A stretch of 32,811 bases of DNA, taken from an uncultured Eubacteriales bacterium (GTDB taxonomy: Bacteria > Bacillota > Clostridia > Oscillospirales > Acutalibacteraceae). Position numbers and translations under genes: made by a program. Location of the stretch: positions 1-32,811 of the forward strand of contig ONCR01000014.1 in assembly GCA_900316345.1 (NCBI GenBank). The letters are read 5' to 3'. Numbering within the stretch: position 1 is the stretch's first letter; each line of letters opens with the position of its first letter. Positions 1 through 9,599 of the stretch are shown here, in pieces. The notes beneath the pieces are model-generated. The model was not told the origin of the DNA. It searched no databases and worked only from the letters and a program-made list of their open reading frames with translations.

Positions 1-421
1 CGACTGCTCCTGCAAATACAAGCGGCGCTGTTAACCTTCCTGAAAAATGTCCTCCGCCTCTGACATCATTAAAACCGCCGTAACGAATATGTCCTGTATA
101 GTCTGCGTGAGATGGTCTTGGCGAGGTCATAAGATTTCCGTAATCTTGAGAGCGTGTGTTTGTATTGTGGATTACAGCACAAAGTGGAGCGCCTGTTGTT
201 GTATCGTTGAGCATACCTGAAAGAATTTCCGGCAAATCGCTTTCTTTTCTCGGAGTAGCGGCTTTATCGTTGCCCGGTGCTCTCCTTGCCATTTGTACTA
301 AAAGCTTATCCATATCAATCTTTTCACCCGCCGGAAGTCCGTTTATTACAACGCCTATGCCATTGCCATGACTTTCTCCGAAAATTGAAATTTCTATATT
401 TTTACCCCATGTTGATGACAT
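1..421 (-). CDS. aroC: Chorismate synthase, 3' end beyond the window
   Basis: This is the N-terminal part (about 140 residues) of chorismate synthase, which removes phosphate from 5-enolpyruvylshikimate-3-phosphate to give chorismate and needs reduced FMN. The translation starts MSSTWGKNIEISIFGESHG, and GESHG is the conserved N-terminal family motif. Further on are the substrate-loop residues around SPRPSHADYTG and RYGGFNDVRGGGHFSGR, both standard signatures. The ATG at 421 lies inside the 3' end of aroA (20 bases of overlap), so translation is probably coupled. It is the last visible gene of the tyrA-aroB-aroA-aroC operon. The C-terminal half is outside the window, so completeness cannot be judged. 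Confidence 0.95.
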   Translation of the reverse strand, partial: MSSTWGKNIEISIFGESHGNGIGVVINGLPAGEKIDMDKLLVQMARRAPGNDKAATPRKESDLPEILSGMLNDTTTGAPLCAVIHNTNTRSQDYGNLMTSPRPSHADYTGHIRYGGFNDVRGGGHFSGRLTAPLVFAGAV

Positions 422-1622
422 TAGCGTTACCTCCAAGATTATTATAGTCCTCAAAGAAGCTCGGATATGATTTATTGATACTTTCTGCGTCTGTGATGAT
501 AACTGGTTCTGTAGCTCTTGTTGCCGCAACGGAAAGTGCCATAACTATTCTATGGTCATTATAGCCCTGAACTGCTCCGCCATGAAGCGATTTTACACCG
601 TTTATCTTCAAACCGTCCGGCAGTTCTGTTATATCTGCGCCGAGTTTATTTAAACCCTCTGTGATTGCGTGAAGTCTGTCGCTTTCTTTTATGCGAAGTC
701 TTGCCGCACCCGTAATAGTGGTTGTCCCCTCTGCAAGTGACGCTACAACTGCAAGAATCGGAACTAAATCAGGAATATTTTCTGCATCAATTTCTATTCC
801 ATGAAGTTTATTGTGATTACAGCTGAGAACTTGTCCGTTTATTGTTATATCCGCACCAAATTGACGGAGCAATTCATATATAGCTTTATCTCCTTGATAT
901 GATTCAGTATCAAGATTCTCAATAAAAATATTTCCGCCCAAAGCACCAGCCGCAAGGAAAAACGCTGCCTGCGACCAATCGCCCTCAACCGTGCAGGACG
1001 TCTTATTATATTTTTGATTTCCTTTAATAAAATATCCGTTTTCGCCTTCCTCAGCATCAACGCCGAAAAGCCTCATAACGCCGAGCGTCATTTCAACATA
1101 GGGCTTTGACTGTAGCGGCGAAACAAGAACAATTTCGCTGTCGCCGTCAAGAAGCGGAAGCGCAAGCAGCAGCCCCGTAATATACTGAGAGCTGATATTG
1201 CCTTCAATTTCGTATCTTCCCGAAGTCAGCCTGCCGCTTATTTTAAGCGGAAGCCCTCCCTTACTTTCACATTTTACTCCGTGCTCGGGAAGAAGCCTTA
1301 AATACTCGCCTATCGGCCTTTCCGGAAGACGCCCCCTGCCTGTAAAGGTTACCGCCTTGCCAAGCGCCGCGGCAACGGGAATAAGAAATCTTAAGGTGGA
1401 GCCCGATTCGCCGCAGTTAATTACGTCCTTGCCTGCGCTTATAGCTTCAAGCGCGCCGAGCGTTGCCTCAATATCCTCGGATTTGCCGAGGCCGCGAACC
1501 TCGCTTTCGCCCGAAAGAAAAGCGCAGATTGCCATTCTGTGGGCAGCGGATTTTGAGGGAACTGCGCCGAGCGTTCCGAAAAGCGCTGAGCTTTCTATAA
1601 CCGCCCTGCTCATATTATACAC
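402..1622 (-). CDS. aroA: 3-phosphoshikimate 1-carboxyvinyltransferase (EPSP synthase)
   Basis: A 406-residue EPSP synthase that joins shikimate-3-phosphate and phosphoenolpyruvate in the shikimate pathway, in the cytoplasm. Family motifs are visible: the N-terminal substrate-binding KSAAHR (usually KS-SHR), NCGESGSTLRFLIPVAAAL around residues 70-90, RIKESDRL, NDHRIVMAL and the closing NKSYPSFFEDY. Length is close to the usual 420-430. The start overlaps the end of aroB by 8 bases and the end overlaps the start of aroC by 20, so all three are likely co-translated from the tyrA promoter. A second in-frame start, MSRAV, lies three codons in and cannot be excluded. Glyphosate class was not assigned from sequence alone. 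Confidence 0.96.
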   Translation of the reverse strand: MYNMSRAVIESSALFGTLGAVPSKSAAHRMAICAFLSGESEVRGLGKSEDIEATLGALEAISAGKDVINCGESGSTLRFLIPVAAALGKAVTFTGRGRLPERPIGEYLRLLPEHGVKCESKGGLPLKISGRLTSGRYEIEGNISSQYITGLLLALPLLDGDSEIVLVSPLQSKPYVEMTLGVMRLFGVDAEEGENGYFIKGNQKYNKTSCTVEGDWSQAAFFLAAGALGGNIFIENLDTESYQGDKAIYELLRQFGADITINGQVLSCNHNKLHGIEIDAENIPDLVPILAVVASLAEGTTTITGAARLRIKESDRLHAITEGLNKLGADITELPDGLKINGVKSLHGGAVQGYNDHRIVMALSVAATRATEPVIITDAESINKSYPSFFEDYNNLGGNANVINMG

Positions 1623-2664
1623 CGAAAAGCCCGGGTATATCGGAATAACTTACGGGGTTAATAAACCCGTATCCGATATCCTTAAGCATAATAAATTTAA
1701 TTGAGGACGCCGTTCTTTTCTTATCGCTTCTCATTGCGTTGACTATATCCGAAAGGCTGTTTTCATCCTCTGTTTTTAGGTTATATTTTTTAAGAACGCG
1801 CGCTATTCTTTCACCGCAGCCCTTTTCGGTTACGCCGTTTTTTTCGGCGGCACGGCAAATTAAAACCATACCGATACCTACCGCCTCGCCGTGGGATACG
1901 GTTTCAAAATTATGAAGGCGCTCAATCGCGTGACCCGCAGTATGGCCGAAGTTAAGAAGCGCCCTTTCGCCCTTTTCCTTTTCGTCGCGTTCAACGACCT
2001 CGGCCTTGAGCGAAACGCATTCAAAAATTATATCGTCAATTATATTCTTTGCGTTTTCGTTTTCAATTTTTTCAAATAAGCTCTTGCTTTTTATACAGCC
2101 CATTTTAATCGCTTCCGCCATACCGTCGCTGAAAAAGTGAGGCGAAAGCGTGTCGAGCGTTGTTGAATCAATAAGAACAAGGCTCGGCTGGTGAAATGCG
2201 CCGCAGAGATTTTTGCCCTGAGGCAAATCTACCGCAGTTTTGCCGCCCACGGAGCTGTCAACCTGCGCAAGAAGAGAGGTGGGAAGCTGAACGAAATCAA
2301 TTCCCCTTAAATATATCGCCGCCGCAAAGCCCGCCATATCTCCGCAGACTCCGCCCCCGAGCGCAACAACAAGGTCATCCCTGGTCAGCCCGTTTTCGGC
2401 AAGAAATTCAACAATATTTAAAACTGTTTCGGGCTTTTTGGAAGCCTCACCGGCTTCAAAAACAAAGCATAAGGCTTCAAAGCCTGAACATTCAAGGCTT
2501 GCCTTTACCCTTTCGCCGTAAAGCGGAAAAACATTGCTGTCGCTTACGATACAAACCTTTTTTGCATTTGAAACTTTTCTTATATATTCGCCGCAGGAGG
2601 AAAGAATCCCCTTTTCAATAAGGATTTCATAGCCCTTGCCTGCGTTAACAAAAAGCTTTTTCAT
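1615..2664 (-). CDS. aroB: 3-dehydroquinate synthase
   Basis: A 349-residue dehydroquinate synthase, the NAD- and metal-dependent enzyme that cyclises DAHP to 3-dehydroquinate, the second step of the shikimate pathway. Seen in the translation: the NAD-binding GGGVCGDMAGFAA, the LPTSLLAQVDSSVGGKTAVD segment and the metal-ligand region GHTAGHAIE. Length matches the family (about 350). The ATG at 2664 shares its A with the TGA stop of tyrA (TGATG), a coupling arrangement; a GAGG ribosome site lies about 10 bases upstream in the tyrA tail. A TTG one codon earlier, at 2667, is the alternative start. It lies between tyrA and aroA in one operon. Confidence 0.96.
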   Translation of the reverse strand: MKKLFVNAGKGYEILIEKGILSSCGEYIRKVSNAKKVCIVSDSNVFPLYGERVKASLECSGFEALCFVFEAGEASKKPETVLNIVEFLAENGLTRDDLVVALGGGVCGDMAGFAAAIYLRGIDFVQLPTSLLAQVDSSVGGKTAVDLPQGKNLCGAFHQPSLVLIDSTTLDTLSPHFFSDGMAEAIKMGCIKSKSLFEKIENENAKNIIDDIIFECVSLKAEVVERDEKEKGERALLNFGHTAGHAIERLHNFETVSHGEAVGIGMVLICRAAEKNGVTEKGCGERIARVLKKYNLKTEDENSLSDIVNAMRSDKKRTASSIKFIMLKDIGYGFINPVSYSDIPGLFGV

Positions 2665-3491
2665 CAACCTATTTCCTCTTTAATTCTGTTGCCTTCCTTC
2701 ATAAGCGCGGTAAGCGCCTCGCCGTCGCCGTTAACGATATTATATTTAAATCGCATAAGGTTAGATACAAGGTCGTCAATTTCACGCACGAGCGGCTCCC
2801 TGTTGTCAAGGAAAAGCTCCGTCCACATCTCCGCGTTTATTCTTGCAACGCGGCTGACGTCGCGGTAAGAGCCCGCAGAATAGCCGGCGTGCATAGGCGC
2901 AAGCGGCGAAAGAACATAGGAGCAGGCAAGCACGTGAGCAATCTGAGAGGTGAAAGCTATCATTTCATCGTGATGCTCAGGCGTTGTTACTACCGTTCTT
3001 GCAAAGCCCATTTGCTGAGCAAGGCCTACGAGGGCGTCGGTTTTAACGCGCGGGGTATCCTCGCTCGGCGTACAGATAAAGCTTGCGTTATCGTAAAGAT
3101 TGTCAAGGCTGTTATCATAGCCGCTTACCTCGCGTCCTGCCATCGGGTGAGCGCCGATAAAATAAAAATTAAGGTTGTGCTTTTCCATTTCGCGGCATAT
3201 TTTTGTTTTGATTCCGCAGGAATCGGTTACAATGCTGTCGCGCTTAAAGCTGTTTTTGTGTTCAAGAATAAACGGAACGATAGCGTCGGGGTAAAAATTC
3301 ACGAAGGTAATATCCGCCTCCGCCATAAGGGCTTCAAGCTCTCCCGTTTTGTCTATCACACCGTCGCGCAGCGCCTTTTCGGTCACCGAAGGCGTTCTGT
3401 TCCATCCGAGAACAGTATGGTTAGTATTCTTTTTAAGGGTTTTGGCAAGCGAGCCGCCGATTAAACCCAGGCCGCAAATTAAAACGTTCAT
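2664..3491 (-). CDS. tyrA: Prephenate dehydrogenase
   Basis: A 275-residue prephenate dehydrogenase, which oxidatively decarboxylates prephenate to 4-hydroxyphenylpyruvate, the precursor of tyrosine. The N-terminus MNVLICGLGLIGGSLA is a Rossmann dinucleotide fold (GxGxxGxS). Other family marks are TDSCGIKTKI, GAHPMAGRE and the later TSQIAHVLA. There is no C-terminal ACT domain and no fused chorismate mutase, so this is the short monofunctional form. It is the first gene of the shikimate cluster, with GGAG just upstream of the ATG and a good promoter about 35 bases further up. Tyrosine and chorismate synthesis are thus transcribed together. Confidence 0.94.
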   Translation of the reverse strand: MNVLICGLGLIGGSLAKTLKKNTNHTVLGWNRTPSVTEKALRDGVIDKTGELEALMAEADITFVNFYPDAIVPFILEHKNSFKRDSIVTDSCGIKTKICREMEKHNLNFYFIGAHPMAGREVSGYDNSLDNLYDNASFICTPSEDTPRVKTDALVGLAQQMGFARTVVTTPEHHDEMIAFTSQIAHVLACSYVLSPLAPMHAGYSAGSYRDVSRVARINAEMWTELFLDNREPLVREIDDLVSNLMRFKYNIVNGDGEALTALMKEGNRIKEEIG

Positions 3492-3524
3492 AACTTCTCC
3501 GTAATTTATAGTTATTCAGTATAT

Positions 3525-3553
3525 ATAATAATATATAAATTATAATAAGTCAA
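3525..3553 (-). promoter_or_regulatory. Promoter of the tyrA-aroBAC operon
   Basis: On the minus strand a TTGACT -35 box (3548-3553) and a TATTAT -10 box (3525-3530) are 17 bases apart. The region is very AT rich and lies just upstream of tyrA. Other TATAAT-like words occur nearby, so the exact start site is not certain. Confidence 0.65.
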
Positions 3554-3605
3554 ATTATATTATACTTATGTAATAGTTTTTTAATAATAGATTTCAGGGC
3601 AAATT

Positions 3606-3635
3606 AAAACGGCTTCGGTTTCCCGAAGCCGTTTT
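3606..3635. terminator. Terminator after the 53-residue gene
   Basis: A perfect 13-bp stem (arm AAAACGGCTTCGG) with loop TTTC. T-rich flanks occur on both strands, but the gene ending into it is the small minus-strand gene at 3644-3805. It separates that unit from the tyrA promoter. Confidence 0.85.
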
Positions 3636-3643
3636 GTTAATTT

Positions 3644-3805
3644 TTAATCGCCGAATATATTGCTGTTCATATCCGAACCGGAAGCGTTGCCCGTAATATC
3701 ATAGACGTCATCGTCTATACGGTCGCCACTGTCTGTAAAAACCGAATTATACTCTAAAGCATAGATTCTTACATCAAGCTTCGGCTTACGGTAAGTTTTT
3801 TTCAT
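3644..3805 (-). CDS. 53-residue protein of unknown function downstream of the giant secreted protein
   Basis: A short open frame, MKKTYRKPKLDVRIYALEYN..., ending ...MNSNIFGD. It is supported by a strong GGAGGTG ribosome site 6 bases before the ATG, by its place 16 bases after the stop of the giant secreted protein, and by an intrinsic terminator right after its stop. It has no signal peptide or membrane segment; the N-terminus is basic (KK, R, K, K) and the C-terminal half is acidic and rich in Asp, Ser and Gly. The pattern K-x-Y-x-x-P-x-L-x-V followed by a TDSG-like element recalls short peptides I remember from gut Clostridia and Bacteroidota, but that is memory, not a search. The function is not known. 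Co-transcription with the giant gene is inferred. Confidence 0.75.
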   Translation of the reverse strand: MKKTYRKPKLDVRIYALEYNSVFTDSGDRIDDDVYDITGNASGSDMNSNIFGD

Positions 3806-3821
3806 CCTGCACCTCCGAATA

Positions 3822-6800
3822 TTAGAGGGTATCGTCTGCTATATCAGAGTAGATGGTATCTGTTACAGTTTTACCGCCGCTGGTATATGAATACTTAACG
3901 AAGGTTCTGTATCTTACGCGTGTGCCGCTTGCAATACTTCCTCTGTTTACAGATACGTTGATGTTTCTGTACTTAGTGCTCTTAGTATACTTAAATCTGT
4001 AAGCACCGCTGAGAGTATTGTAATTGTCAAGCTTAAGCTGGTCGGATGTGATTTCCTTATCAGCGTTGCCGAGGTATACAAGTACGCCGCACTCTACAAG
4101 AGTATTTCCTTCAGGAAGATAGAAGTTACCGTTCATTGTGAACTTAGTGTTTGTAAGAACAAGCTCTTCCTTAACATCGGTATGAGCTGTAGCGTTAACG
4201 AAGCCTTCGCTTACTGCCTCTTCATAATCCTCCTGAGTCGGATATACGATGATAGCTGTGTCGGAAGCGATGAAGTAAGTTAACTCTGAACCGATGAACG
4301 GAGTTTCGGTGTTGAATGCGTCATCGAGGTAATCCGCTCTGCCTGCGGTCCAAGCTTCATACTTGCTGCCTTCAACTACTGTGTAAGCATATACGTCAGC
4401 GTTAAGTGCAAGCGAGTTAGCGGCTGTGGAAAGCTCTTTCTTTTCGCCGTTTACATAGTAGAAGCCCTTCTTAGCCGTACGGCCCGTGCCTACCTGGCGT
4501 AAATCTGTTGCATTGAATTCAAGCTTGTCGTTATAGCCAACGCCTTCTGAAAGAGTGCTCTTCTTGAATGCGCCGTCTCTCATGATGTAAACATCAAGAG
4601 CGAAGCCTTCTGAATTATAATCAGGCTCATACATAGCTGTTACAGCCTGGCTCTTTGTGTCAGCAGTAATTACAACTGTTGTGCCGGCAGACTTGTTGTA
4701 GCCGTTGAAGTTGTAGAATGCGTATGTCGGAGCAGCAAGCTCTTTTGAATCACTGCCGTCAGCATAGTTGATAACGATGCTGTTGCTGCCTACCGTGTAG
4801 CTGTCGCCAACGTTGAGGTATTCAATAGCAACAACGTGGTTAAGGTCGTCAATGATTGAAAGCTTTGTTGTTCCGTTGGATTCTTCGTTTGAAGGCTGGC
4901 CTTCGTTAACGGTTGTGTTACCAACTACTACAAATTCAAATGTATCTGTAGGAGCAATTGTAGCTTCCTTCTGAGTTGTAACTGTTCTTGAAACATAGTG
5001 ATATGTCCACGGAACAGCCTTGCCGCTTGTTGAGCTTACGCTAATCGGTGTTCCGTAGGTCTGGTTTTCAAGAACCTGAGAAGTACCGTCAGCCTTGTTG
5101 ATTGTTACTGTATAAGGAATAGCGTTAACATGAGTCATAATCTCTTGAAGCTCGTCATCAATCTCTGCGTTTGAAGCGAAGTTGATGCCTTCAACCGGAA
5201 GATTGTTAAGAGGAGCGATGTTAACGGTTTCATAAATCTCTGCTGCAAGCTCTGTTGCAAGCGTTACTGCTTCTGCCGCGTCATAAGCGTCGGGGTCGGA
5301 TGCAGCGTTCTGCGCCATTTCAATGATATATGCCGGTGTGTAAACGTCTATATCCATTGCTGATGATGCAGGCGGTAAGCAAGCCATAATTCTGGAAGCT
5401 TCCGAAGCTATAGCCGCGTCGTCATCCTCGCTGTAAAGAGCGATTCCGCTTCTGTTAAGCTCGTGCTGAGCAGCAGCGTCGTTTTCAAGCTCATAGTAAG
5501 CTGTTGTAAGAGCAGCAAACGCCGTGTTGATTGCCTTAAGGCTTGCTGAGGTATAAACCTTATTATAATTGCTTGCGAAGTAGCTCTTAAGAGCTGTCAT
5601 AGCTGCGTCAACAGGAGCAAAGTTAGCCCACCTCTTAAGAGCAGCGTATGTTGATTTAATGTTTGCAGCGAGCTGATTGATTTCAGTCTGCTCTGCGCTG
5701 AGGCTTACGCCTGACATACCTTCAATTGATTCAATATCATTAATTGTGAGGCCAAGAGCGTCAAGGTCAGCAATGTCAAGAGCGTCGCCGTCGCCGTTTA
5801 CGAATCTTGCATAATCACGAGCACCGGAAACTAATGTGTTACCGTTGGTGTCGTAAGTCGGAGTTGCATATTTACCTGCATTTGTTCCGTCGCCGTAGAT
5901 AGCTACGTCGCCTGCTTCATAAGCAGCCTTAAATGCGTTCCAGGTATTTGTTGTATAGGTTCCGTATTCGTTTGCTGCTGTTACATCGTTGTTTGTGAGA
6001 TACTTGTTGTACCAAGCGTTGTTAGCGTGCTTAACAACAGCGCCGATATCCTTGCCTTCGTTCTGTGCCTGAGCGTGAGGTCTTGTAAGCTCAATGTTTG
6101 TTGCACAGGGGATGAGGGCTTTCCAAGCGTCGTAAAGGTTCTGATATCTTGTTACAAGAGCTGAAACAAGAGCAGAGGTTGTTACTTCTCTGTAGGTCTT
6201 GCCGCTGCCGAAATCGTTTGAAGTTGCAGCTGCAAGCTTTGTCTTAAGGTTCCGCCAGCTTGCTTCGGTGTAATCATTCTGGTCAAGAGTGTTTACAACA
6301 GCAACGAGCTCCTTAAGGTTTGACATATCAACTGTAGTAACCTTCTGGGTATATTGGTTTTCGGTTCTTTCATGGTAATAACCCTGATATACGTTCTTAG
6401 CAATCCAAAGCGAAGCACCGTCTGCCTGCCAATAGAAGGTATGGCCGAAGTAACCTGTTGCCGAATAATCGGTTGAGAAGGGAACTGTTGACCTTGAAAG
6501 GGTTACTGCGCTTGTTGCGGGAACCGAAAGGTAAGCGTTACCTGAGAAGGAGGTTGTTGAGTTATTGAATGCATAGAAGCCTGACGCAGCGGAGCAAGTA
6601 CCTTCTGCGATTGTAAGAGCGGTATCGTATGAACCGTCAGCGCTCTTACCGAAGATGAAGCCGCCGTTACCGTCGGACCTACCCTTAACACCCTGGATAC
6701 CCTGGATGCTGTAGGTACCGTTATTGGTTGTTGCGATTGAAAGGTTACCTGCGTAGGTTGCCTGCTCTGCTTCGCTGAGAGCAACGGATGTAGCCTCGCT

Positions 6801-9296
6801 CCAGGAAGCGGCGTTTGATTTATGGATTTCGCCCGAAGCGCCTGCCTGGTCGTTAATGTTTACGGCATCAAGAACCGCGTTATAGTCGCTGGCAGCGCCG
6901 GTTGCAAACTGGGTATTGCCCTGGTAGAAGTTGAAACCAACCTTACCGAGGTTAAGGTTTGCGGCGTCCTTAGTTGTTCTGAATACAACAACGTTTGTAA
7001 ATCTTGAGAAGGTGAGATACCACTTATCCTCAACCTGCTTGGGCATAAGAGTATCGGTATCGCCCTGGTTAACGATAGTACCGTTATCAAGAGCAAGGAA
7101 GGTCTTTTCAAGAGCGTCGATAATATCCTTACAATACTGGATATAGCTCTTTAATTCGGCAGCCTTTGCCTTTACGCAGCCTCTTGTAATAGCTGACGGG
7201 TCCTGAACGCCGGCAACCGTCGGGATAAGAGCTTCCTCAAAGTTGTTGTTAACGTAGTTGATACCTGCTGCAAGCGTATCGTAGTTAATGTAATCATCGG
7301 GCTTATAAAGAGTTGTATCAGCCATATCCTGAAGCATACGGGCAAGCGAATACTGGTCGCCTGTAACGTCGTTATAGGTTACAACTGCATTTCTCTTAAC
7401 CGAAAGAGCAAGGATAAGGGGCTCTAAAGCATTTTCCTGAGCGGTTACCTTGTTCTGGTTAGAGGTTGAAGCCTTCGGAAGCGAGCCTTCGTCGCCGTAG
7501 TTGGATACGGTGTAGGTTTCGCCCGTGTCGGGGTCTGTAAGAGTTGAGTTACCCCAAATTCTGTATTTAGCGTTGTTAACAGCGTTTGTGATATCCTGAA
7601 TTTCCTGAGCTGTAAAGCCGTAAGCCTGGAATTCACTAAGCGCGTCAGTAAGCTCTTCAATGTAGAGAGTGAGCTTTGTTACGTCAACTCTCTGGGTTGC
7701 CTGAAGCGTTGCGGCATGAAGGTCTGCATAAACCTCGTTAACCGTCTTTGTAGCTGCAGGAACGGAAACCGTTACTGCGTTTTCGCCCGTGCCAACCGTT
7801 ACGGAAGTTGCAGGATAGCTGAAGCTTGCTTCAAACGAATTGTTCTGGTCAAAGATTGACTGAGCATATGTGAACGCCTTTACGAACGCCTGAATACTTT
7901 CGTCAGTGTAGTTTTCAGTCTTGTTGTTAACGTTATACCATCTGCCGAGGGTTCCGCTTGTTGCAAGAGCGCCCTTCATTTCGGTAGCAAGAAGACCGTA
8001 GTAGCTTGCGTCCGCAGTCGGGGTTACATTAAGGTTATTAATATAACCGTTCATAGTGCTTGCAAGTGAGGAAGCACTCTGGGTTCCGTTCGGGTTCCAG
8101 TTCTGAGCGTTCTGAATGTTGGTAAGAAGAGTTCTTAAGCCGCCTTCAAGATAAGGATTCTCTTCGGTAATCTTGATTTTTTCTCTTAACGAAGTAGCGT
8201 TAAGAGCGTTAACAAGCTTTGCGTAGTTAAGAACCTGAATGTTAATACTAGCATTAGCCGAGCCCGCATCCTGCATACTGTCATTACCGGAAAGGCTGTA
8301 GATAGGAAGCGTGCTGTAGGTTTTATAGTCTTCTGTAAACGCCGTATTAGCGGGAATGTGCCATCCGAGATAGTTACCGATATAAAGGTAACGTTCGGCA
8401 GTACCGCCGTTGTTTGACTTTCTTGTACCTGCACCAACAGAGCCTTTACCGTTTGCCTTATCGTTCAGTGACGGGTTAGCAATAGCTGCAACAAGGTCGC
8501 GCTTATTATATCTGTTTTTAACAGCGCTCTTGATGGCTGTATCGCTGTCGCCTTCGTTTGCGCACTGATACCAGGTGTCGCCGAAATCGAACCAGTCGTT
8601 TCCGTTTACTTTAACAAGACCGATTCTACGGTTAGTCTGGTTAAATAAATTACCGCCGTTTGCGGCATAATATACCATTGCACCGATACGTGCTTCAAAG
8701 TTATTTGAGCCGTCGTAGATAATGGTTGCCTGCGGAATGAAAATTGTAAGGTCGAGTTTGTTGGCAGTCCAGCTTGTACCTGAGCTTACACTTCTCTGAA
8801 CATAGCCGAGCTGCTGATAAGTAGCAGCATAAACGTCATCGATATAAGCGTTGCCCGTACCGCCCTGAATAAGACGCTCGCCGGTATAGGTTGTAGCATC
8901 GCCGTTAATGGTTGTAAGCGAATAGTCTTCATTAAAGCCCTTGGACGAGTTAGTGGGACGGGTTGTGCCTGATTTCGGAGTCCATGTTCCCATAGCAGTT
9001 CTGGCCGTATTAAGAGTGTTGGTAGCGCTTTCAATATCAGCCTGGGTAACATCGTTTGCGCCGTAAGCGGCCTTGTCATATACCTTAACAGCATTAATGT
9101 ATGCGTTATATGCAGCAAGCATATTGGTATAAACAGTACCGTTCATCTGAGCGCGGTATGCGTCGATTTCATCGTTCAGCGCTGTAAGAACCGAGTTCGC
9201 CGCTGTTGTTGAAGCGATAGCAGCGAGAGGCGCTGAAGTCATTACCATTAATACTGCAAGAAAAACGGCAATGATTTTTGAAGAAAGTTTTCTCAT
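3822..9296 (-). CDS. Giant secreted protein of unknown function (1824 residues)
   Basis: The N-terminus is a typical Sec signal peptide: basic MRKLSSK, a hydrophobic core to about residue 25, then an AxA-type site before STTAAN. The rest is polar and rich in Ala, Asn, Thr and Tyr. It contains several helical stretches of the kind A-x-x-x-L-x-x-A (for example ATNTLNTARTAM), which resemble FIVAR-like surface repeats, and a beta-rich C-terminal third from about residue 1400. I see no LPXTG sorting motif, no SLH domain, no dockerin and no C-terminal membrane anchor, so it is probably released or held non-covalently. An AGGAGG ribosome site precedes the ATG. No catalytic motif was recognised; an adhesin or surface-layer-like role is only a guess. 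A 53-residue gene follows in the same direction. Confidence 0.9.
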   Translation of the reverse strand: MRKLSSKIIAVFLAVLMVMTSAPLAAIASTTAANSVLTALNDEIDAYRAQMNGTVYTNMLAAYNAYINAVKVYDKAAYGANDVTQADIESATNTLNTARTAMGTWTPKSGTTRPTNSSKGFNEDYSLTTINGDATTYTGERLIQGGTGNAYIDDVYAATYQQLGYVQRSVSSGTSWTANKLDLTIFIPQATIIYDGSNNFEARIGAMVYYAANGGNLFNQTNRRIGLVKVNGNDWFDFGDTWYQCANEGDSDTAIKSAVKNRYNKRDLVAAIANPSLNDKANGKGSVGAGTRKSNNGGTAERYLYIGNYLGWHIPANTAFTEDYKTYSTLPIYSLSGNDSMQDAGSANASINIQVLNYAKLVNALNATSLREKIKITEENPYLEGGLRTLLTNIQNAQNWNPNGTQSASSLASTMNGYINNLNVTPTADASYYGLLATEMKGALATSGTLGRWYNVNNKTENYTDESIQAFVKAFTYAQSIFDQNNSFEASFSYPATSVTVGTGENAVTVSVPAATKTVNEVYADLHAATLQATQRVDVTKLTLYIEELTDALSEFQAYGFTAQEIQDITNAVNNAKYRIWGNSTLTDPDTGETYTVSNYGDEGSLPKASTSNQNKVTAQENALEPLILALSVKRNAVVTYNDVTGDQYSLARMLQDMADTTLYKPDDYINYDTLAAGINYVNNNFEEALIPTVAGVQDPSAITRGCVKAKAAELKSYIQYCKDIIDALEKTFLALDNGTIVNQGDTDTLMPKQVEDKWYLTFSRFTNVVVFRTTKDAANLNLGKVGFNFYQGNTQFATGAASDYNAVLDAVNINDQAGASGEIHKSNAASWSEATSVALSEAEQATYAGNLSIATTNNGTYSIQGIQGVKGRSDGNGGFIFGKSADGSYDTALTIAEGTCSAASGFYAFNNSTTSFSGNAYLSVPATSAVTLSRSTVPFSTDYSATGYFGHTFYWQADGASLWIAKNVYQGYYHERTENQYTQKVTTVDMSNLKELVAVVNTLDQNDYTEASWRNLKTKLAAATSNDFGSGKTYREVTTSALVSALVTRYQNLYDAWKALIPCATNIELTRPHAQAQNEGKDIGAVVKHANNAWYNKYLTNNDVTAANEYGTYTTNTWNAFKAAYEAGDVAIYGDGTNAGKYATPTYDTNGNTLVSGARDYARFVNGDGDALDIADLDALGLTINDIESIEGMSGVSLSAEQTEINQLAANIKSTYAALKRWANFAPVDAAMTALKSYFASNYNKVYTSASLKAINTAFAALTTAYYELENDAAAQHELNRSGIALYSEDDDAAIASEASRIMACLPPASSAMDIDVYTPAYIIEMAQNAASDPDAYDAAEAVTLATELAAEIYETVNIAPLNNLPVEGINFASNAEIDDELQEIMTHVNAIPYTVTINKADGTSQVLENQTYGTPISVSSTSGKAVPWTYHYVSRTVTTQKEATIAPTDTFEFVVVGNTTVNEGQPSNEESNGTTKLSIIDDLNHVVAIEYLNVGDSYTVGSNSIVINYADGSDSKELAAPTYAFYNFNGYNKSAGTTVVITADTKSQAVTAMYEPDYNSEGFALDVYIMRDGAFKKSTLSEGVGYNDKLEFNATDLRQVGTGRTAKKGFYYVNGEKKELSTAANSLALNADVYAYTVVEGSKYEAWTAGRADYLDDAFNTETPFIGSELTYFIASDTAIIVYPTQEDYEEAVSEGFVNATAHTDVKEELVLTNTKFTMNGNFYLPEGNTLVECGVLVYLGNADKEITSDQLKLDNYNTLSGAYRFKYTKSTKYRNINVSVNRGSIASGTRVRYRTFVKYSYTSGGKTVTDTIYSDIADDTL

Positions 9297-9483
9297 AAAT
9301 TTTACCTCCTAAGTAAAATATGCAAAAGGCTTTGGCTTTCAATGCTTGAAGTTGTTAACAAAATTAACAAATTCGCAACATCTTTTTGGCTTTTTACTGA
9401 CCTTAAAACCGGGTTAAAGCCTAAGTATTTTGCTCTTTTTTCGGGTGAAAAGCGGACTTTTCCCCATTAAAATATTTTTATAC
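9297..9483 (-). other. Long 5' leader of the giant secreted protein
   Basis: If transcription starts about 7 bases after the -10 box at 9490-9495, the untranslated leader is about 185 bases. It holds no open frame of note. It is AT rich, with a GTTAAC-containing stretch and the AGGAGG site next to the ATG. I recognised no known riboswitch. Such leaders often stabilise abundant surface-protein mRNAs, but that is inference. Confidence 0.5.
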
Positions 9484-9489
9484 AAGGTC

Positions 9490-9518
9490 ATAATAGCATA
9501 AACAAATGCAAATTGCAA
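9490..9518 (-). promoter_or_regulatory. Promoter of the giant secreted protein
   Basis: Minus strand TTGCAA (-35, 9513-9518) and TATTAT (-10, 9490-9495) with a 17-base spacer. It lies about 190 bases before the start codon. Confidence 0.6.
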
Positions 9519-9599
9519 TAGGAAATTCAAAAAAAATTTACAATTTTTTTTACATTTTGTTCACAATTGGGATGATTTTGTTCAAAATTTGTGATTATT

